From assembly GCA_019454875.1 (NCBI GenBank), contig JACFNL010000033.1, forward strand, positions 1 through 32,199: a stretch of DNA of 32,199 nucleotides, in the 5' to 3' direction. Positions 23,943 to 31,787 of the stretch are shown piece by piece. A model generated the notes under the pieces. That model worked only from the letters and a program-made list of their open reading frames with translations. It was not told where the DNA came from and searched no databases. Made by a program: the position numbers and the translations under genes. The stretch comes from Candidatus Cloacimonadota bacterium. Lineage in GTDB: Bacteria > Muiribacteriota > UBA6191. Every line of letters begins with the position of its first letter. Position 1 is the stretch's first letter.

Positions 23943-24569
23943 CTAAAACGATATGGAACCGGAATGTATATAGGGTAGTGCCTGTTCTACCTCATCATTT
24001 AAAACGGCCAACAGGTATTCCATTTCACTCAAAAGCGGGTGAGAGCCGTTTCTTGAAAAAACCCGACACAGTCCCTCATAATACCAGAGTGTGTTTTTTG
24101 CACCGGCAGGAATGGTCTGCCAGATGGACGGGCCATTTCTAAGCCATGAAGAAAAAATCACCTTCAGATCGTGAAGTTCATCACAGGCCAGAATAAACGC
24201 TACCGAATCACTAGCCTTTGCCAAAAAATCAAAATAAGCCATCTTCTTGGAAAAATAATCCCCTTCAACACAAGGCTCAATGCAGCCCTCTACTAGTTTC
24301 AAAACATTAGGTCCAAACTTATCCGACACTTCATTTTGAATGGATGCCCAATCCTTTGAATCTCCTAGTTCATGAAATAATGCCCCAACAATCAGTTCAT
24401 CCATTTCCAGATCACTGCCACTGAAAGCAGAATCCCTGTATTGATAAGCTATGTCAGACACCCCTAGAAGATGGGACAGGAGGGGAACCTTCAACCCCTT
24501 GGTTCTATACTGATTTGCTGCCTTGTCTGCCGCATAAACTAAAGCTTTTGAGACGATGGACTCTGACAT
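23943..24569 (-). CDS. Degenerate RelA/SpoT (MESH1)-type HD hydrolase-like protein
   Basis: The 208-residue protein resembles the ppGpp-hydrolase HD domain of RelA/SpoT and MESH1 proteins. H33 lies in LLSHLLGVSDIA, ALFHELGDS takes the place of ALLHDxxED (H66, then E67 instead of Asp), KFGPNVLKLVEG matches the FGxxVxxLV segment, and ACDELHDLK matches the LADxxHNLR motif. The HD-to-HE change and the shift of the ED pair may weaken or alter metal binding, so activity is uncertain. ATG 24569 is preferred because AAGGAG lies 7 nt upstream. It is the first gene of the four-gene minus-strand operon and is transcribed divergently from the CMD/dGTPase pair. Confidence 0.72.
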   Translation of the reverse strand: MSESIVSKALVYAADKAANQYRTKGLKVPLLSHLLGVSDIAYQYRDSAFSGSDLEMDELIVGALFHELGDSKDWASIQNEVSDKFGPNVLKLVEGCIEPCVEGDYFSKKMAYFDFLAKASDSVAFILACDELHDLKVIFSSWLRNGPSIWQTIPAGAKNTLWYYEGLCRVFSRNGSHPLLSEMEYLLAVLNDEVEQALPYIHSGSISF

Positions 24570-24592
24570 AACACTTCTCCTTGTCAGGCCTG

Positions 24593-24598
24593 AGTATA
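24593..24598 (-). promoter_or_regulatory. -10 candidate for the HD/deaminase/regulator/NUDIX operon
   Basis: TATACT on the minus strand lies 23 nt before the ATG at 24569. The AAGGAG ribosome site falls inside the predicted short leader. No good -35 is seen, so the assignment is tentative. Confidence 0.35.
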
Positions 24599-24614
24599 AC
24601 ATGAGACTCTATGA

Positions 24615-24620
24615 TATACT
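24615..24620 (+). promoter_or_regulatory. Extended -10 for CMD/dGTPase genes, likely leaderless
   Basis: TGA-TATACT forms an extended -10. It ends 8 nt before the ATG at 24629, so the mRNA would start within a base or two of that codon. The in-frame ATG at 24611 lies upstream of the hexamer and would not be transcribed from it. Confidence 0.5.
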
Positions 24621-24628
24621 TCCTCCCC

Positions 24629-25057
24629 ATGAACACAAAAAATCGCATGCAGGAAGGCGAAGCTCAGGGCCGTAAACTACTGGGCAACAAATGGGACAAG
24701 GTTATTGAAGCACTCTCCAACCAGAACCAGGATATTACAAAATACATCGTGGAATGGGCATATGGGGAAGTGTATTCCCGCCCCGCCCTGACTATGGCCC
24801 AAAGAGAGATAATTTCCCTGACCTCCTTGGCCATGCTTGGATTAAAACCCCAGCTCAAAACCCACCTCTTTGCTGCCGTAAATGCGGGATTAAGCGAAGA
24901 GGAAATCATGGAGATTTTTATTCAGCTTGCCCTGTTTGCCGGTTTCCCCATAGCCCTGTTTGCTATTAAAACAGCCCGGGAAGTCTTTGATGAAATCCGC
25001 CAGAATAACCCTTCTGATCCTGGAACCGGAGTCAAAACCAACAACCAGACTTCATAA
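24629..25057 (+). CDS. Carboxymuconolactone decarboxylase family protein
   Basis: This 142-residue helical protein matches the CMD family (AhpD-like fold): YSRPALTMAQREIISLTSLA, then MLGLKPQLKTHLFAAVNAGL and EEEIMEIFIQLALFAGFP. The CxxC redox pair of AhpD peroxidases is absent, and a His (KTHLFAA) is kept, so it resembles the lactone-decarboxylase type rather than a peroxidase. The true substrate is unknown. The start at 24629 is chosen from promoter position. It could extend to 24611. The stop TAA overlaps the dGTPase ATG by one base (TAATG), so the two are translated together. Confidence 0.85.
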   Translation: MNTKNRMQEGEAQGRKLLGNKWDKVIEALSNQNQDITKYIVEWAYGEVYSRPALTMAQREIISLTSLAMLGLKPQLKTHLFAAVNAGLSEEEIMEIFIQLALFAGFPIALFAIKTAREVFDEIRQNNPSDPGTGVKTNNQTS

Positions 25058-26328
25058 TGATTACCCTATCAAACCTGAGGCTTCATTCTACATCCAGAGG
25101 TGATGCCAGAAACCAGTATGCCAGGGATAGAGACCGGGTAATTTTTTCTTCTGCCTTTCGCAGGCTACAGGATAAAACCCAGGTTTTCCCCATGGCCAGG
25201 GCCGATTTTGTGCGCACCAGACTGACCCACTCCATTGAAGTTGCAAGTGTAGCCCGTTCTATCCTGAGTGAAATTTTAGCGATTGCCAACAACGAATTCT
25301 GGGACAAGGAACACAATCAGGCCATTTCAGAACTTCTGGAGGCCACCTGTTTAGCCCATGATCTGGGCAATCCTCCTTTTGGGCATTTTGGAGAAGATGC
25401 CATCCGGCACTGGTTTTTAGAGGATGGGCAAATATATCTTGATTCACTCAATGAAGGAGAACGACTGGACTTTTTACGGTTTGAGGGTAATGCACAAGGG
25501 CTTAGAACCATTTTGAAGCTAGCCAATCACGAAGGACTAAAACTTTCCCTCGACACCATTGCGGCCTTCGTAAAGTACCCTTGGATTAGCTCCATAAGTC
25601 CCTATCCGAATAAATTTAAATTTGGAATATTTCAATCCGAAATTTCTGAGTACCGTGAGGTTGCCAGCACATTGAAACTGCCTCTTCTTGCAACCGATTG
25701 CTGGGGGCGGCATCCATTAGTCTACATCATGGAAGCATCCGATGATCTGTGTTATCGGCTGATTGACTATCAGGACGGGGTCCGACTCAAAAAAATAGCC
25801 TTTAGTGATGCCAGAAAACTTTTGCAGGAATTTCTTTTGGACAAGTATCAGAAGAAGTCTGTGCCAGAGCATGAGCTAGAACGGAATCTGGCCGTAGTTT
25901 TTGGAATTTTCACCCAAAAAATTGCCTTATCCTTTTGCGAAATGTTACGAAACCAAAAACCTGATTGTGAGTTGAGGCCTCAGGGATTACTGGATAAGGT
26001 TCTTTCCCAAAACCAAACCTACAAACAGTTTTTTAAAACCATTGCTGATGAGTCCTTAGAAAAATGTTACTCCGACAGGGATGTAATCAAAATCGAGCTG
26101 GCAGGGAAAAAAATGATTTCTTCCCTGCTAAGCCAGTTTGTGCCAGCCGTACTGTATACAAAATCAGACCGTGGTGATTATTCTCGACTGTTAAAACTGC
26201 TGCCAGAAAAAAAAGAGTCCTCGCGAACCTACGATAAAATCCAGAGGGTCACAGATTACATCTGTGGCATGACAGACTCGTTTGCCTGCAACTTGTACCA
26301 GGAACTCGGAGGACTCAATCTTTACTGA
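25057..26328 (+). CDS. dgt: Deoxyguanosinetriphosphate triphosphohydrolase (dGTPase)
   Basis: Dgt cleaves dGTP (or other dNTPs) to the nucleoside and triphosphate. The 423-residue product has SRGDARNQYARDRDRVIFSS, FRRLQDKTQVF, the HD metal set H58 (RLTHSIEVA) and H101-D102 (LAHDLGNPPFGHFGEDA), the FEGNAQGLR substrate segment, and the later metal Asp in EASDDLCYRLID. Length fits the shorter dGTPase group rather than the 505-residue E. coli enzyme. It is cytoplasmic and probably oligomeric. It is coupled to the CMD gene. The stop lies 5 nt from the convergent stop of the GNVNP-repeat gene, leaving no room for an intergenic terminator. dGTPases can limit dNTP pools for phage or improve replication fidelity. 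Confidence 0.95.
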   Translation: MITLSNLRLHSTSRGDARNQYARDRDRVIFSSAFRRLQDKTQVFPMARADFVRTRLTHSIEVASVARSILSEILAIANNEFWDKEHNQAISELLEATCLAHDLGNPPFGHFGEDAIRHWFLEDGQIYLDSLNEGERLDFLRFEGNAQGLRTILKLANHEGLKLSLDTIAAFVKYPWISSISPYPNKFKFGIFQSEISEYREVASTLKLPLLATDCWGRHPLVYIMEASDDLCYRLIDYQDGVRLKKIAFSDARKLLQEFLLDKYQKKSVPEHELERNLAVVFGIFTQKIALSFCEMLRNQKPDCELRPQGLLDKVLSQNQTYKQFFKTIADESLEKCYSDRDVIKIELAGKKMISSLLSQFVPAVLYTKSDRGDYSRLLKLLPEKKESSRTYDKIQRVTDYICGMTDSFACNLYQELGGLNLY

Positions 26329-26333
26329 AATTA

Positions 26334-26951
26334 TCAGTACAAAGCGTTAAATAGCTGTGTTCGTTTAGCTGTAATACCTAAAGCTTCTTCAACGGTTTCT
26401 TTGTTGACACAGACGGCTACCCCATCGTGAAGCGCATACATTGCTGTTGAACATTTAGGTAAAACCTTATTTTTGATCAGTTCTTCAACACTTGCCGCAG
26501 TGCAGGGAAGGCTCAAAGAATTCTGGTTGTTGTAGTCTGTCAGCACAGAAAGAATTGCTTCCTCATGTGCCATTTGCAGTTTTACCCACCCTGGTTTGCC
26601 TGTGGAAGGATTTACATTACCGTCCGCAGTCCAGTTATTATCTTTTTTGGAATCCTGTTTGGTGCGGAAGTGTCCTTTGATTACCACACCATCTTTTCTG
26701 GTATACCCTTCAATCCAGATAACACCCTCAGGAACTCCACTGCCTTTTTTGCCAGTATGAGGATTTACATTTCCCTTGGTGCTGTAATTGTTATACACAT
26801 TTTTATCGCCCTTACTACGATAATGCCCGGGAACAACCACCCCATCTGCACGAGTGTAGGTACTTACCCAGACAGCCGCCACGGATTCAACCTGATTAGC
26901 CCAGTTCACCAGACAAAACGACAACATACAAAATGTATAAAACAGTTTCAT
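26334..26951 (-). CDS. Secreted protein with two YTRxDGV-GNVNPxTG repeats
   Basis: This 205-residue protein has a signal peptide (MKLFYTFCMLSFCLVNWA, cleavage near WA-NQ). Residues 28-70 and 79-121 form two repeats of about 43 residues with the pattern YTRxDGVVxxGHxRxK, then GNVNPxTGKxG. This motif is common in short exported bacterial proteins of unknown role. The rest (about 122-205) contains three cysteines (PCTAA, PKCST, AVCVN) and shows no recognised domain. Start ATG 26951 follows AAGGAG (26957-26962) by 5 nt, and a near-consensus promoter lies directly upstream. The gene is monocistronic and convergent with dgt. Confidence 0.85.
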   Translation of the reverse strand: MKLFYTFCMLSFCLVNWANQVESVAAVWVSTYTRADGVVVPGHYRSKGDKNVYNNYSTKGNVNPHTGKKGSGVPEGVIWIEGYTRKDGVVIKGHFRTKQDSKKDNNWTADGNVNPSTGKPGWVKLQMAHEEAILSVLTDYNNQNSLSLPCTAASVEELIKNKVLPKCSTAMYALHDGVAVCVNKETVEEALGITAKRTQLFNALY

Positions 26952-26971
26952 AATATCTCCTTGAGATGGTC

Positions 26972-26999
26972 ATTTTAGGGACAAATCAAAGATTGTCAA
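26972..26999 (-). promoter_or_regulatory. Near-consensus sigma-70-type promoter for the GNVNP-repeat protein
   Basis: On the minus strand TTGACA (26994-26999) and TAAAAT (26972-26977) are 16 nt apart. The leader is about 13-15 nt and holds AAGGAG. The -35 begins 3 nt after the dprA stop, so no terminator separates the two genes. Confidence 0.8.
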
Positions 27000-27002
27000 G
27001 GG

Positions 27003-28082
27003 CTATGTGCGACGAATCAGCATATCCCCAGGCAATCTGCTTAAAAGCTGATTTCTTTCCAAATCTACAATGATTCCCAAAACCCTGCTTAAGGGCATCT
27101 GTAGCTGATAAACAATTTCTTCAACGGATTGTGGTTCTTTCCCAATCAGGGCATATACTCTTTTACCATCTTCTCCACCGGGAACAACAATCTGAGTGCT
27201 TGCCTTTTGAAACTCAGGTAAATTTAGGGCAAGATCCCTTACAATATCCTCAAAGCAGGACACAAGGGATGCTCCGTTTCTTATCAGATCATGACATCCT
27301 GAGTAGGTTTCAGAAAAAATGGGGCCGGGGAAGGCAAAGACCTCCCGCCCCTGTTCGAGGGCAAGACGGGCCGATACCATACTGCCTGAGCGCAGGGCAG
27401 CCTCAACTAAAACAGTGGCTACACTCATGCCGGTGATGATACGGTTTCGGATAGGAAAGCTCTTGCGATAAACTGGAAAATCTGGGGGAAACTCACTTAA
27501 AATACACCCGTTTTCCAGAATTGAAGCATGAAAGGATTGTAATCGTGGTCTGGTGAACTCATGAATTCCACAGGCCACAACTCCAATACATGTGCCATTG
27601 TGCTTCAAAACTCCTTCATGGGCCGCATAGTCAATGCCACGAGCCAGGCCAGAAACAACACCTATACCCCGATCGGCCAGAAACTGGCCTAAATCCCTGG
27701 CATTCAACCTGCCAGCCATTGTGGAATCCCTTGAGCCAACCACAGATATCAAAAGACTGTTGGCCTGAGGCAGTTTACCAAGATAATAAAGCAGACGGGG
27801 TGGATTATAGATCTCCCTAAGCAAGGGGGGATAATCCGGATCCTCAATCGGCAGAATTCCAATCTTCTGTTCAAAAAGCTGCTCCATGACAGATTCAATA
27901 CGCACGGAGCTCAAGGACTCAAGAATGCGGTTTACCTTGACCCTGGAAAAATACCCCTCCCATTTTTCCCGGGAAAACTCAAGGATTGCCTCAGGACTGT
28001 ACCCATCCCGATACACATCCTCAAGAACAACTGAAGCATGGTGTTCTACACAGTTCAGAAGCACTCTGTTTTGAAGATTCAT
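27003..28082 (-). CDS. dprA: DNA processing protein DprA
   Basis: DprA protects incoming single-stranded DNA during natural transformation and loads RecA on it. The 359-residue protein carries the DprA Rossmann-like domain: SVVGSRDSTMAGR, VVSGLARGIDYAAHEGVL, FPIRNRIITGMS, RSGSMVSARLALEQGREVFA, FPGPI and LIRNGASLV. An N-terminal helical region precedes it. The last 60 residues (ALIGKEPQSVEEIVYQLQM) form a winged-helix-like C-terminal domain. The start overlaps the HEAT-repeat gene stop by 4 nt (ATGA), so it is coupled. It is the last gene of a three-gene operon. Presence suggests the organism may be transformable, but no other competence gene is in the window. Confidence 0.95.
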   Translation of the reverse strand: MNLQNRVLLNCVEHHASVVLEDVYRDGYSPEAILEFSREKWEGYFSRVKVNRILESLSSVRIESVMEQLFEQKIGILPIEDPDYPPLLREIYNPPRLLYYLGKLPQANSLLISVVGSRDSTMAGRLNARDLGQFLADRGIGVVSGLARGIDYAAHEGVLKHNGTCIGVVACGIHEFTRPRLQSFHASILENGCILSEFPPDFPVYRKSFPIRNRIITGMSVATVLVEAALRSGSMVSARLALEQGREVFAFPGPIFSETYSGCHDLIRNGASLVSCFEDIVRDLALNLPEFQKASTQIVVPGGEDGKRVYALIGKEPQSVEEIVYQLQMPLSRVLGIIVDLERNQLLSRLPGDMLIRRT

Positions 28083-30385
28083 GCCGAGGCCAGCTCCTTG
28101 AGGATTTTGCTGGCCATAAATCGTCGATTGGGATCCGAATCCATCTGGGCAAGCTTTAGATCAGCAATAGCCATAGGGCCAAATTCCAGAAGCACTTCTG
28201 CTGCCATGCGACGCATTGCAGGAGTCTGATGACCAAGGGTCTCTATTAGGGAAGGAATATAGGCCACCCCGGATTTTATAATCTCGGAAATGACCCAGGA
28301 TCTCTGCTCCTCTGTATCCAGTTTTAAACAGGTCTCCAAAATATCAGCTATTCCATCTCCATCACTTAGTTTCCAGATGCCCATTAAAAGCATGGTACGG
28401 ATTTTTGGATTGGCTTCCGACCGCAATTTATCCTGCAAAAATGGTTTGATCTCAAGGCATCCCATTTCCAGAAGACTCTCCACAACTAAAGGCCATGAGG
28501 CTGAACCGTCCTTTAACATGCGTTTCAGAATCTCCATCACGGCCACCACACGAAAATGGCCAGCCACAATCACACAGTTTTCCACCATCAATTCATTGAC
28601 CTGCCTTAGCCCGGTGCTCAAATGGCCAGCTAGCCATAAAAGATCCGCATCTTTTAAAAGCTCAAGAATTTCAGGGTGCTGCTTTACGCTTAACTGAGAC
28701 AGTAGCCCAAAACTTGCAGGCATTGGTTCCAAGGGTTTTAGTTTTTTATAGGCCAGACAGGCATGTAAGACCAGAAGCGGCTCGGGGCCCTTCAAAGCCT
28801 CCTGAATTCCCGGCAAAAAATAAGGATCCCCAATAATACCCATAGCCCTAGTACACAGCCATCCGGGAAAACCTGGCTGATAAACCAGGGATAAAAGATG
28901 GGGCCATACCATACGGGAGTAGGATTTTAGTACCTTTCCCAGCCAGAATCTCTGTTCCTCATCGGAGGTAATCAAAGCCTCCACAACCATTGGAAGCGAC
29001 TTGATTTGAAGCTCAATTAAAGCATCGGCTGCACTTTTTCGGATAATCCAGTGCTCTGAGGCTAGGCATTGAATCAGGCTTCTGGTTGCCGATTGGGGGA
29101 TATTTCCCTTTAAAGCTGACAATACCGTGGAAACCCTGCTGCGATCCTGGCTGGCCAAAAATCCAGCCAGATGCTCCCGCCCCTCTGGAAAACGGCGAAA
29201 CACCTCACAGAGCCAGTGAAATTCTTCCCCTTCTGACTGACTAAGCCGTGGTCTTAACATTTCAATTACCTCAGCCCCGATTTTTCCCAGGGCATCAGCA
29301 CAGAGTTTTCTGTTCACCCAAGCCTGATCCCTGAGTCCTGAGGCCAGGGTATTTAAAGTCTGAGATCGATACGATTCGGAAATCTCGCACAATAAAGAGT
29401 ATGCAAAAAACCGAATCCGCTCTGGTTTGCTCTTGTGAGTCAAAGGTGTCAATACCGGAATCAGATCCCTTTCAAGACTCATAACCGATTCCCTGGCTTC
29501 CCAAAGCCAGGTCTCATCCTGCAAAACCAGATAATCTCCCAGAGCTAAAATTCCCTCTGAACCCAGTCCAGCAAGGGTGCGGGCTGCCCAACCCAATTGC
29601 TGGGGTTTTAACTCAGGCAGGTGCTCTACCAGAACTGGAATAGCCATTTCCCCTATCTGAATCAGGGCATCACTGGCTCTTTTGGCTAAAATCCACTGTT
29701 TGTCCATCAATGTTTTGACCAGAAGCTCCATGACTCTTCTATCCCCGGATTCTCCAAGGGCGGCAGCAACCAAAAACTTGGTCTGGGCATCAGCATCTTT
29801 TAAAAGACGATACAATAGTGTATGGCTCTTAAAACCCATGGCTCCCAAAAGTTTGACACACCAGTAGACCAGATCATTATCATCAGACTGTGCTCCCTGT
29901 TCCAGTTCTGGGAAAATCTGATCCCCATAACCCTTCAAGGCAAAAAACACCTTCTGGCGCATACTCCAGTCAGGATCCTTTAAGAGAGGCAATAAAAGAG
30001 GCACGCTGCTCATGGATTTCATCGCCCCAAGGCCTTCCACAATCATGGAGCGAATCACGGAATCGGATTCCGTAACAATACACTTTTCCAGAACAGAAAC
30101 GGCCAAAGCCCCCATATCAGTTAAAAGCCTGATACACCAAAATCTCTGATCTACAGAACCATTCACAGCAATATCCGATACTGTGCCGATGATATCGCCT
30201 TTTAACTTCTGTAGCTGTTTATATGCGGCAACCCGTAAATCATAAGCAGGATCTCCCAGTAAATCCATCAGAGTGGCAATTTTTGACTCTGTAACCTCAT
30301 CACCTAAATAGTTGGCTATAAGATCCAGTTTTTCCTTTTTGCCCAGTCTTCTAAGAACACCATGATACTTTAAAGCATCTTCCAT
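28079..30385 (-). CDS. HEAT-repeat scaffold protein
   Basis: The 768-residue protein is composed almost wholly of tandem helical HEAT-like repeats, each about 31-40 residues, such as LGDPAYDLRVAAYKQL, LKDPDWSMRQKVFFAL, LASEHWIIRKSAADAL and LGHQTPAMRRMAAEVL. It has no signal peptide or membrane segment. HEAT solenoids hold protein partners, so a cytoplasmic scaffold or adaptor is likely, but no partner is known. The ATG at 30385 has AGGGAGG 5 nt upstream. It is coupled to dprA (4-nt overlap) and lies 18 nt after the membrane-protein gene. Some repeats resemble the bilin-lyase/phycocyanobilin HEAT type, but no catalytic pocket can be identified. Confidence 0.85.
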   Translation of the reverse strand: MEDALKYHGVLRRLGKKEKLDLIANYLGDEVTESKIATLMDLLGDPAYDLRVAAYKQLQKLKGDIIGTVSDIAVNGSVDQRFWCIRLLTDMGALAVSVLEKCIVTESDSVIRSMIVEGLGAMKSMSSVPLLLPLLKDPDWSMRQKVFFALKGYGDQIFPELEQGAQSDDNDLVYWCVKLLGAMGFKSHTLLYRLLKDADAQTKFLVAAALGESGDRRVMELLVKTLMDKQWILAKRASDALIQIGEMAIPVLVEHLPELKPQQLGWAARTLAGLGSEGILALGDYLVLQDETWLWEARESVMSLERDLIPVLTPLTHKSKPERIRFFAYSLLCEISESYRSQTLNTLASGLRDQAWVNRKLCADALGKIGAEVIEMLRPRLSQSEGEEFHWLCEVFRRFPEGREHLAGFLASQDRSRVSTVLSALKGNIPQSATRSLIQCLASEHWIIRKSAADALIELQIKSLPMVVEALITSDEEQRFWLGKVLKSYSRMVWPHLLSLVYQPGFPGWLCTRAMGIIGDPYFLPGIQEALKGPEPLLVLHACLAYKKLKPLEPMPASFGLLSQLSVKQHPEILELLKDADLLWLAGHLSTGLRQVNELMVENCVIVAGHFRVVAVMEILKRMLKDGSASWPLVVESLLEMGCLEIKPFLQDKLRSEANPKIRTMLLMGIWKLSDGDGIADILETCLKLDTEEQRSWVISEIIKSGVAYIPSLIETLGHQTPAMRRMAAEVLLEFGPMAIADLKLAQMDSDPNRRFMASKILKELASA

Positions 30386-30403
30386 AGAACCCTCCCTGAA
30401 CCA

Positions 30404-31627
30404 CTACTTTGGAACCGGTGTAAACTCAAGTCCTGACCTTAGCAACACTTCAAGTTCCTTGATCTGCTCCTGATTAACAAACTGCTTACCCAAAAACCCG
30501 TCCAGCCTGTCTCCTGGCTTGAGACCAATTGCCGGAATAGCAGTGGTTGCCGAAGCCTCAACCTTTGAACCCATAACCTTTGCATCAAACAAGGAAATCC
30601 CGATTGGGACCAGCAATCGTTCACTCTTAAAAATTTCATAGGGCACCTGCCCGTCTAAAATCAGAGCAGATTCCTCCTGAATCGTTTCTACCTGCCAGTC
30701 CCCAAGGCTGTCACCAGCACACAGTACAATGTCCTGAACACAGGCACTAAAAATTCCACATGGCCTGTTCTCAATACCACTTCTTAAACCGTGGTAGCGC
30801 ATAGGACAAAGAGGGTGAGGTAACACATCCGGTCTATCAGGCCGTTTTAGTTCCGCTGTTTCTTCCATGGCCAATGGCAAAGCCAGATCCGCTTTAACCT
30901 CTGATACCTTAGACCAGCCGCTTAGAAAATAAATCAGGCACAATAAAATAGAAATCATGAGAACCAGGACAGTATTTTGAGTAATTTTTATTCCCAGCTT
31001 ATAATCAGGCAGCTGTTGAATCACGGTCAGAAGACTTAAATGATTCTTTTTTATAGATACCTTGCCACAATAAATTCTGGAATATGCTTTTAACTGGGAA
31101 CAGCTGTAAATAGGGCCAGTCCATATACTGGAAAACATGTCCAGATGAACAAGCAGGGAATCATCTAAAAGCAGTGGTAGTCCAGACTGAGTCAAATCCT
31201 GGTGGTTTCCTAGGGCCACACCCAATTCCTGGGGATCCACAGGAAGGCTAAGAGACAATGTCTGTTTAAAACGGCTCAGAGATACCAGATGTGTCACTTC
31301 TGCTCCCTGAAACAGAACCGTTCCACCATCCGGGAAATCCCAGAGGAGCAATCGTTGAAGTACTGTACCTAAGGACACACTGTAGGCAATCTGATGCCGA
31401 ACCTTCAAGGCTGCCAGAAGATCCCGATCCAAAATCGAATCCTCATCCTCGCCAATAATCGATACCCGGTGTACCTTTATGCTGTCAAGCCGATACATAA
31501 GCTCAGAAACCGAGCCTCTCGAAAGGCTACAGGAGTCAACAAGGCTTGAAGAAAATAATCCAACCCTTAGCACAAGCAAAACCCAGTCGCGGGTAGTTAA
31601 AACTAATATGACTTCTTGTTGCAACAC
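30404..31627 (-). CDS. Single-pass membrane protein, function unknown
   Basis: This 407-residue protein has a cytoplasmic-looking domain of about 215 residues, one clear TM helix at about 218-238 (TVLVLMISILLCLIYFLSGW), and a probably periplasmic C-terminal part of about 170 residues with four cysteines between about 275 and 305. The topology recalls GspL or a PilM-PilN fusion of secretion or type IV pilus systems, but I see no ATP-binding motif and no firm homology. The start is GTG 31627, poorly marked by AGG. A TTG directly after is possible. A TAGAAT -10 candidate lies only 9 nt before the GTG, so the mRNA may be near-leaderless. It is first in the operon with the HEAT protein and DprA. 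Confidence 0.7.
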   Translation of the reverse strand: MLQQEVILVLTTRDWVLLVLRVGLFSSSLVDSCSLSRGSVSELMYRLDSIKVHRVSIIGEDEDSILDRDLLAALKVRHQIAYSVSLGTVLQRLLLWDFPDGGTVLFQGAEVTHLVSLSRFKQTLSLSLPVDPQELGVALGNHQDLTQSGLPLLLDDSLLVHLDMFSSIWTGPIYSCSQLKAYSRIYCGKVSIKKNHLSLLTVIQQLPDYKLGIKITQNTVLVLMISILLCLIYFLSGWSKVSEVKADLALPLAMEETAELKRPDRPDVLPHPLCPMRYHGLRSGIENRPCGIFSACVQDIVLCAGDSLGDWQVETIQEESALILDGQVPYEIFKSERLLVPIGISLFDAKVMGSKVEASATTAIPAIGLKPGDRLDGFLGKQFVNQEQIKELEVLLRSGLEFTPVPK

Positions 31628-31711
31628 CTGAATCCCATTCTAAACCAAACAATTCAACATGAACACGGGTATTTTTTGTGACTGGAGATGTCTACCACAT
31701 GAAGATAGCAA

Positions 31712-31741
31712 TTGACTACACCAATAGAGATCGTTTACGAT
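31712..31741 (+). promoter_or_regulatory. Promoter with internal inverted repeat upstream of the rightmost gene
   Basis: TTGACT (31712-31717) and TACGAT (31736-31741) are 18 nt apart. An inverted repeat GATCG-TTTA-CGATC (31729-31742) covers the -10 and could be an operator. The predicted transcript has a leader of about 40 nt with AGGGAGG before the ATG at 31788. Nothing else is recognisable in the 160-nt intergenic region. Confidence 0.5.
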
Positions 31742-31787
31742 CAATAGTGGATTTTCTACCATGTTTGGCACGCAGGGAGGTTGTGTC

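Noticed and set aside
24629..25057. AhpD-type peroxidase
   Set aside because: The CxxC motif needed for peroxidase activity is absent. The sequence fits the CMD type.
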